A stretch of DNA of 9,978 bases, from the NCBI GenBank assembly GCA_964482395.1, contig CAYZXK010000011.1, positions 1 through 9,978 on the forward strand, in the 5' to 3' direction. The notes under the pieces were generated by a model. It had not been told where the DNA came from. It ran no database searches and saw only the letters and a list, made by a program, of their open reading frames with translations. Shown piece by piece: positions 6,230-9,978 of the stretch; position 1 is the stretch's first letter, and each line of letters opens with the position of its first letter. Source of the DNA: CAYZXK01 sp964482395. Its GTDB lineage: Bacteria > Planctomycetota > Phycisphaerae > UBA1845 > Fen-1342. Position numbers and translations under genes: made by a program.

Positions 6230-8473
6230 ATGGGCGAGGAAACCCGCCGACTGGTTCTCGGACTGCTGGCCGCGATGGCGCTGGTGGTCGCCTATCAGGT
6301 CATTATCGACAAGCTGCTCCCGCCGCGCCCTCTGCCGCCGATGTCCGCCAGCGGGCCCGCGTCGCGGCCGCAGACTGGCCGGGCCCAGCCGGAGCCGGGC
6401 GAGCAATTCCGCACCACCGAGCCCGCCACCGAGGCGACCGGCGAGGCTTACTGCCTGGTCGGGGGCGAGGACCGCACGCCGATCGTGCTCGGCGGGGGGG
6501 AGGGCGACGCCCTGCGACTGGGCCTGCATCCGATTGGCGGCGGGCTGGCTACCCTGGAGCTGTTCGCCAGAGACCCCAAGGGTCGTTTCGTTCACCGGAC
6601 CAAGCCGCATGAGAACCAACCCTACGGCCTGCTGGCGCCGGTCAACGACGGGCAGCGTGAGTACTACTCTTTTTCCACCCACTGCATCTGGGTCGATGAG
6701 CGCGGGGATCGGAGCTGGCTGCTAGATGAGGTGCCCTGGAGCGTGGTGGCGGTCGGGCCGCACAAAGCCGTGTTCAATGCCCGGCTGACCGGTCGCGAGG
6801 GCGGGGACGATCTGCTGCGGTTGACCAAGACGTATACGCTTCGGCCCGGCAAGCCGGTTTTCGACCTGGAGTTGGCGATCGAGAACCCCACCGCCGGCCC
6901 GCTCACCATTAGAGTGCAACAGGATGGCCCGATCGGCATCCGGCAGGAGAATCCGCAGTACGACATGCGTCGGCTGCTGACGGCCCAGCAGACCGGGGGG
7001 AGTGTGCACCTGAATGCCAGCTACCAGTGGAATGAGCTGAAGAAGGCTACGCTGCGTGGGGAGCCGGTGCGGTTGACGGTCCCGGAGAAGGGGCCGCTGT
7101 TGTGGACTGCTCTGGCCAACAAGTACTTCGCGGTCTACACGCGGCCGCTTTCGGCCGAGTCGGTGGAGCCGGACGGGGGTACCGGTTCCGGCCCGGCCTT
7201 GGGCGGCGGTTTTGTGATCGGTGCCAGCGGGCTGGTGCTCAACCCCGAGCCGATCGTGGCTCCCGGTGACCTGCTGGTGCATGGTGACCTGTTGGCACGC
7301 CTGGTCACCAAGGCCACGGTGATCCAGCCGGGGGGTTTGATCCGGTATCGGCTGGAGATCTATGCTGGCCCTAAGGATGCCAAGCATCTTCGACAGGTCG
7401 ACCCGGCCTACGCCGACACGAGCCGGCTCTACTACCAGGTGGTTCAGTCAGCCGACACCCGCTGCTTCTGCACCTTCCTGTGGCTGGAAGAGCTGATGGT
7501 CTGGCTGCTGGACAAGATTCGGCTGGTGGTTCGCAACTATGGTCTGGCGATCATCATCCTGGTTCTGATCATCCGCGGCCTGCTGCATCCGCTGAGCGTC
7601 TGGCAGCAGAAGTCGATGTTCCGGATGCAGGAGGTGATGTCCCGCATCCAGCCCAAAATGGAGGCGATTCGCGAGCGTTATCCCAACGACAAGGTCAAGC
7701 AGAACCAGGAGATCATGCGACTGTTTGCGGACGAGGGCGTCAACCCGGTCTCCCAGTTCACCTCATTTCTGCCGTTGGCCATCCAGATGCCGATTCTGGT
7801 AGCGCTGTGGACGGCCCTGAATACCGACGTGAACCTGCGGCACGCCCCGCTGGACGGCTGGTGGATCGTGGACCTGTCGGCCCCGGATGCCCTGCTGACT
7901 TTCAATCCGCCGATCACCGTTCCGATCCTCTCGGCCATCCCACTGATCGGGGGGGTGTTCTCGAACGTGGCTTCGCTGAACCTATTGCCGATCGTGATGG
8001 GGGTGGGCATGTGGCTTCAGCAGAAGTACATGCCCAAGCCTCAGCTCAAGGGGCCGGCGGAGGCGGCCCGGCCGCAGTCAACTTCGTCGCGTCAACGGCG
8101 TCGGGGCCTGTCGCCGGAGGACCAGCTTCGCCAGCAGCGGATCATGGCGTATGTCATGGCGGTGGCTTTGCCGCTGATGTTCTACAAGATGCCGTCCGGG
8201 CTGAACCTTTACTGGCTGGCCACCACGGTGGTGGGCATTTGCGAGTCGCTTCTGATTCGCAAACAGATCGAAGCTGAGAAGGCCCGCCGCCAGTTGGAAA
8301 GCCCCGGCCCCCGTCAAGGCAGGCCTGGCTTGCTGGCCCGCTTCCTCAAGCACATCGCGGCCCAGGCCGAGCAGATGCAGCGGAAGGCCGATCAGTTGGC
8401 CCGATCGCAACCCGGGCGGCGGAACATGCCGCCGGACCAGGCGCCCGATCGTCGAGAGCGAAAGAAGACCTGA
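6230..8473 (+). CDS. yidC: Membrane protein insertase YidC
   Basis: This 747-residue inner-membrane insertase of the YidC/Oxa1/Alb3 family works alone or with SecYEG. It has an N-terminal transmembrane anchor (about 8-27) and then a Pro-rich linker. A large periplasmic beta-domain runs to about 400, and an amphipathic stretch WLEELMVWLLDKI lies at 418-430. The Oxa1 core follows, with transmembrane segments near 436-455, 509-530, 580-598, 636-652 and 655-675. Arg449 in LIIRGLLHPLS matches the conserved Arg of the hydrophilic groove. The cytoplasmic hairpin IQPKMEAIRERY (473-484), NPVSQFTSFLPLAIQMPI (505-522) and MPSGLNLYW (654-662) are family landmarks. It exceeds the E. coli protein (about 550) because of a longer periplasmic part, a basic insert at about 605-628 and a basic tail from 685. 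Its start is 9 bases after the oxidoreductase stop. The nearest purine-rich site (GGGGGAG) is 13 bases away, so coupling to upstream translation is likely. Its stop overlaps the next start. Confidence 0.97.
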   Translation: MGEETRRLVLGLLAAMALVVAYQVIIDKLLPPRPLPPMSASGPASRPQTGRAQPEPGEQFRTTEPATEATGEAYCLVGGEDRTPIVLGGGEGDALRLGLHPIGGGLATLELFARDPKGRFVHRTKPHENQPYGLLAPVNDGQREYYSFSTHCIWVDERGDRSWLLDEVPWSVVAVGPHKAVFNARLTGREGGDDLLRLTKTYTLRPGKPVFDLELAIENPTAGPLTIRVQQDGPIGIRQENPQYDMRRLLTAQQTGGSVHLNASYQWNELKKATLRGEPVRLTVPEKGPLLWTALANKYFAVYTRPLSAESVEPDGGTGSGPALGGGFVIGASGLVLNPEPIVAPGDLLVHGDLLARLVTKATVIQPGGLIRYRLEIYAGPKDAKHLRQVDPAYADTSRLYYQVVQSADTRCFCTFLWLEELMVWLLDKIRLVVRNYGLAIIILVLIIRGLLHPLSVWQQKSMFRMQEVMSRIQPKMEAIRERYPNDKVKQNQEIMRLFADEGVNPVSQFTSFLPLAIQMPILVALWTALNTDVNLRHAPLDGWWIVDLSAPDALLTFNPPITVPILSAIPLIGGVFSNVASLNLLPIVMGVGMWLQQKYMPKPQLKGPAEAARPQSTSSRQRRRGLSPEDQLRQQRIMAYVMAVALPLMFYKMPSGLNLYWLATTVVGICESLLIRKQIEAEKARRQLESPGPRQGRPGLLARFLKHIAAQAEQMQRKADQLARSQPGRRNMPPDQAPDRRERKKT

Positions 8474-9342
8474 TGTGGGCGGACCGGCCGGATGCGACCG
8501 GGGGAGGGCAACTGGAGCTGCTGCGCCGTTTGTGCGAGCAGGCCGCCCGGGCCGGGGGCGAGGTGGCCAGGCAGCTCTTCGCGACCGACCTCAAGGTCCG
8601 CTTCAAAGCTGATCGGAGCGAGGTTTGCGACGCGGACGAGGCGGCCCAGGCGGCGATTCTGGCCGCTTTGCGGGCCCAGCGGCCCTCGGACGCTTTTTTG
8701 GCCGAGGAGACCTTGCCGGTCAGTGATCGCCAGGGCGTCTTGCCCCAGCCTGCGCCCGATCGGGTCTGCTGGATCATCGATCCCGTGGACGGCACGCGGA
8801 ACTTCGTCCGGGGCATCCCGCTTTGGGCCTGTTCGGTGGCCGCCATGCTGGCCGGCATGCCGGTGGCCGGGGCCATCTATGATCCGCACCGGGACCGGTT
8901 GTATTCGGCCGATCGCGACAGCGGGCTGCTGGTCAACGGCCGGGCCTGGACGCGCGCCCCGCACGGGCGGTCGGCGCCGGGTGGTGGAAGTCGGCGGCCG
9001 ATCGTCGGTCTACCCTCGACCCCGCGGGGTCCGGTGGCTGCGATTGCGCATCGTTGGCTGGACCGGTGTATATGCCGGTGCCTTGGCTCGACCGCCTTGC
9101 ACCTGGCGATGGTGGCCACGGGCGAGCTAAACGGGGCTCTGACGGACAATTCGCACTTATGGGACCTGGCCGCCGGCTGGGTCTTGATACGGGCCGCCGG
9201 AGGTGAAATGACTTCTCCGGCCGGTGATCCGCTCTTCCCAGTCGATCTGGCTGTCTACCGTGGTGAGGAGTTGCCCGCCTTGGCGATCGGGGTTCGTGGC
9301 GACCCTGACCTTTCGCGGCCAGGATCGGGCTGGGGCAAGTGA
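8473..9342 (+). CDS. Inositol monophosphatase-family phosphatase
   Basis: This 289-residue Mg2+-dependent, Li+-sensitive-type phosphomonoesterase fold includes inositol monophosphatase, CysQ-type 3'-nucleotidases and HisN histidinol-phosphatases. Motifs are in order: LAEET (76-80; metal-binding Glu), WIIDPVDGTRNF (100-111; the DPxDGT motif with D103 and D106), LGSTALHLAMVATG (204-217) and WDLAAGWVLIRAAGG (230-244; D231 is the third metal Asp). All catalytic positions are present. Substrate specificity cannot be assigned from motifs. The start ATG overlaps the yidC stop by one base (TGATG), so expression should be translationally coupled to yidC. The first ~12 residues are not family-like, but no better in-frame start is visible. 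The last 62 codons are overlapped on the other strand by the 3' end of the glycosyltransferase gene. Leu229 uses TTA, a codon that looks uncommon in this GC-rich gene; its complement is the glycosyltransferase stop codon. Confidence 0.92.
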   Translation: MWADRPDATGGGQLELLRRLCEQAARAGGEVARQLFATDLKVRFKADRSEVCDADEAAQAAILAALRAQRPSDAFLAEETLPVSDRQGVLPQPAPDRVCWIIDPVDGTRNFVRGIPLWACSVAAMLAGMPVAGAIYDPHRDRLYSADRDSGLLVNGRAWTRAPHGRSAPGGGSRRPIVGLPSTPRGPVAAIAHRWLDRCICRCLGSTALHLAMVATGELNGALTDNSHLWDLAAGWVLIRAAGGEMTSPAGDPLFPVDLAVYRGEELPALAIGVRGDPDLSRPGSGWGK

Positions 9343-9978
9343 GCCGCAAGCCGGACCGGGCGCGGCTGAATCGGAACTGGGCGCCGGCGACTCAACGCTG
9401 GGGCCATGCGCCGTTGGGGGAAGCTCGCTTATCAGGTGCGAAAGAAGCTCGACTCGGCACTGCCAGCTCTCGGAGCGCACCAGATTTTGCCGGGCTCGAC
9501 GGGCGCTCGGGGAATCCGAATCCAAAGCCGCCTGGCAGGCGGCCAGGAACTCGGACAGGGTTTGGGCGGTTCGGACCGGAACCACCGGCTGGTCCAGGTC
9601 TGCTGATGCCGGCGGCTTGGGGGCGTAGCGCTGCACCGCTTCCAGGGGGGCTGAAACCACCGGCAGTCCGGCCGCCAGATATTCCCTCAGCTTGATTGGG
9701 TTGGCCGCCAGCGTCAGACGATTGAGTCGGAAGGGGATCAGTCCCACGTCGAACCCACGGCAGTACGCGGGCAGGGCCTGATACGGTCGGCTGCCGAGCA
9801 GGTATACGTTGCCCAGCCCGGCCAGCTTCGAGGCATCGCAGCGCAGCTCGCCCACCAGGACGAAGGACCAGTTGGGTCTGGCCTGGGCCGCCTGGGCCAG
9901 CAGGTCCACGTCGACGTAATCGGCCACCAATCCCATGAAGCCCATGATGGGCCGGGGGATGGATTTCAGTTCGGGGGG
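9157..9978 (-). CDS. Glycosyltransferase, group 1 (GT4-like), N-terminus outside window
   Basis: The reading frame is open to the right edge, so only the C-terminal 273 residues are seen. The visible part begins inside the linker before the nucleotide-sugar-binding domain: an IPRPIMGFMGLV strand (residues 7-18), then ARPNWSFVLVGE (33-44 region), LGSRPYQALPAYCRGFDVGLIPF and the donor-binding NPIKLREYLAAGLPVVS (93-109). This pattern resembles TuaH-like GT4 retaining enzymes that transfer sugars to envelope polysaccharides or glycolipids. The donor and acceptor are unknown. Recognisable similarity ends near LLSHLISEL, about visible residue 185 (nucleotide 9420). The remaining ~87 residues are Pro/Ser/Ala-rich and then antisense to the phosphatase gene, ending at TAA 9157-9159. 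Either the tail is a genuine extension after loss of an earlier stop, or the annotated end is disturbed by a frameshift. The family is secure; the exact C-terminus is less so. Confidence 0.82.
   Translation of the reverse strand, partial: PPELKSIPRPIMGFMGLVADYVDVDLLAQAAQARPNWSFVLVGELRCDASKLAGLGNVYLLGSRPYQALPAYCRGFDVGLIPFRLNRLTLAANPIKLREYLAAGLPVVSAPLEAVQRYAPKPPASADLDQPVVPVRTAQTLSEFLAACQAALDSDSPSARRARQNLVRSESWQCRVELLSHLISELPPTAHGPSVESPAPSSDSAAPGPACGSLAPARSWPRKVRVATNPDRQGGQLLTTVDSQIDWEERITGRRSHFTSGGPYQDPAGGQVP

Overview
The window is GC-rich bacterial chromosomal DNA with seven recognisable protein genes, two of them in a probable three-gene operon with an eighth. The gene complement and the form of the proteins are compatible with a Planctomycetota-type or other PVC-like bacterium: a stand-alone CoaB, a YidC with a very long N-terminal periplasmic domain and an extended basic C-terminal tail, and weak or varied ribosome binding sites. 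This placement is an inference from family flavour only; there is no rRNA or other taxonomic marker in the window.

Layout. The left third lies on the minus strand. Reading in the direction of transcription it has a cold-shock protein gene (3537 to 3331), then 33 bases further a Ski2-like superfamily 2 helicase (3297 to 1033), then after 157 bases a stand-alone phosphopantothenate-cysteine ligase, coaB (875 to 138), which has its own perfect Shine-Dalgarno and a plausible promoter. A 531-base divergent intergenic region (3538 to 4068) separates this block from the plus-strand genes. It contains a strong imperfect inverted repeat that can fold in two mutually exclusive ways.

The plus strand then carries a TraB/GumN-family protein with a probable lipoprotein signal (4069 to 5025). 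After a 157-base gap with a good candidate promoter comes a tight group: a Gfo/Idh/MocA oxidoreductase (5183 to 6220), the membrane protein insertase yidC (6230 to 8473) and an inositol-monophosphatase-family phosphatase (8473 to 9342). The first two are 9 bases apart and the last two share one base. At the right edge a minus-strand family 4-type glycosyltransferase enters the window (9978 to 9157, its N-terminus outside). Its 3' end runs 186 bases into the phosphatase gene, tail to tail.

How the genes fit together: the cold-shock protein and the helicase form a plausible RNA-remodelling unit. CoaB serves coenzyme A synthesis. YidC serves membrane protein insertion, here apart from the ribosomal-protein/rnpA neighbourhood it often has. 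The rest are housekeeping or accessory metabolic and envelope genes. I see no CRISPR array, tRNA, rRNA, complete insertion sequence or phage gene. I did not find a convincing new defence or mobile system; the most unusual items are the csp-helicase pairing, the switch-like repeat upstream of csp, and the convergent gene overlap.
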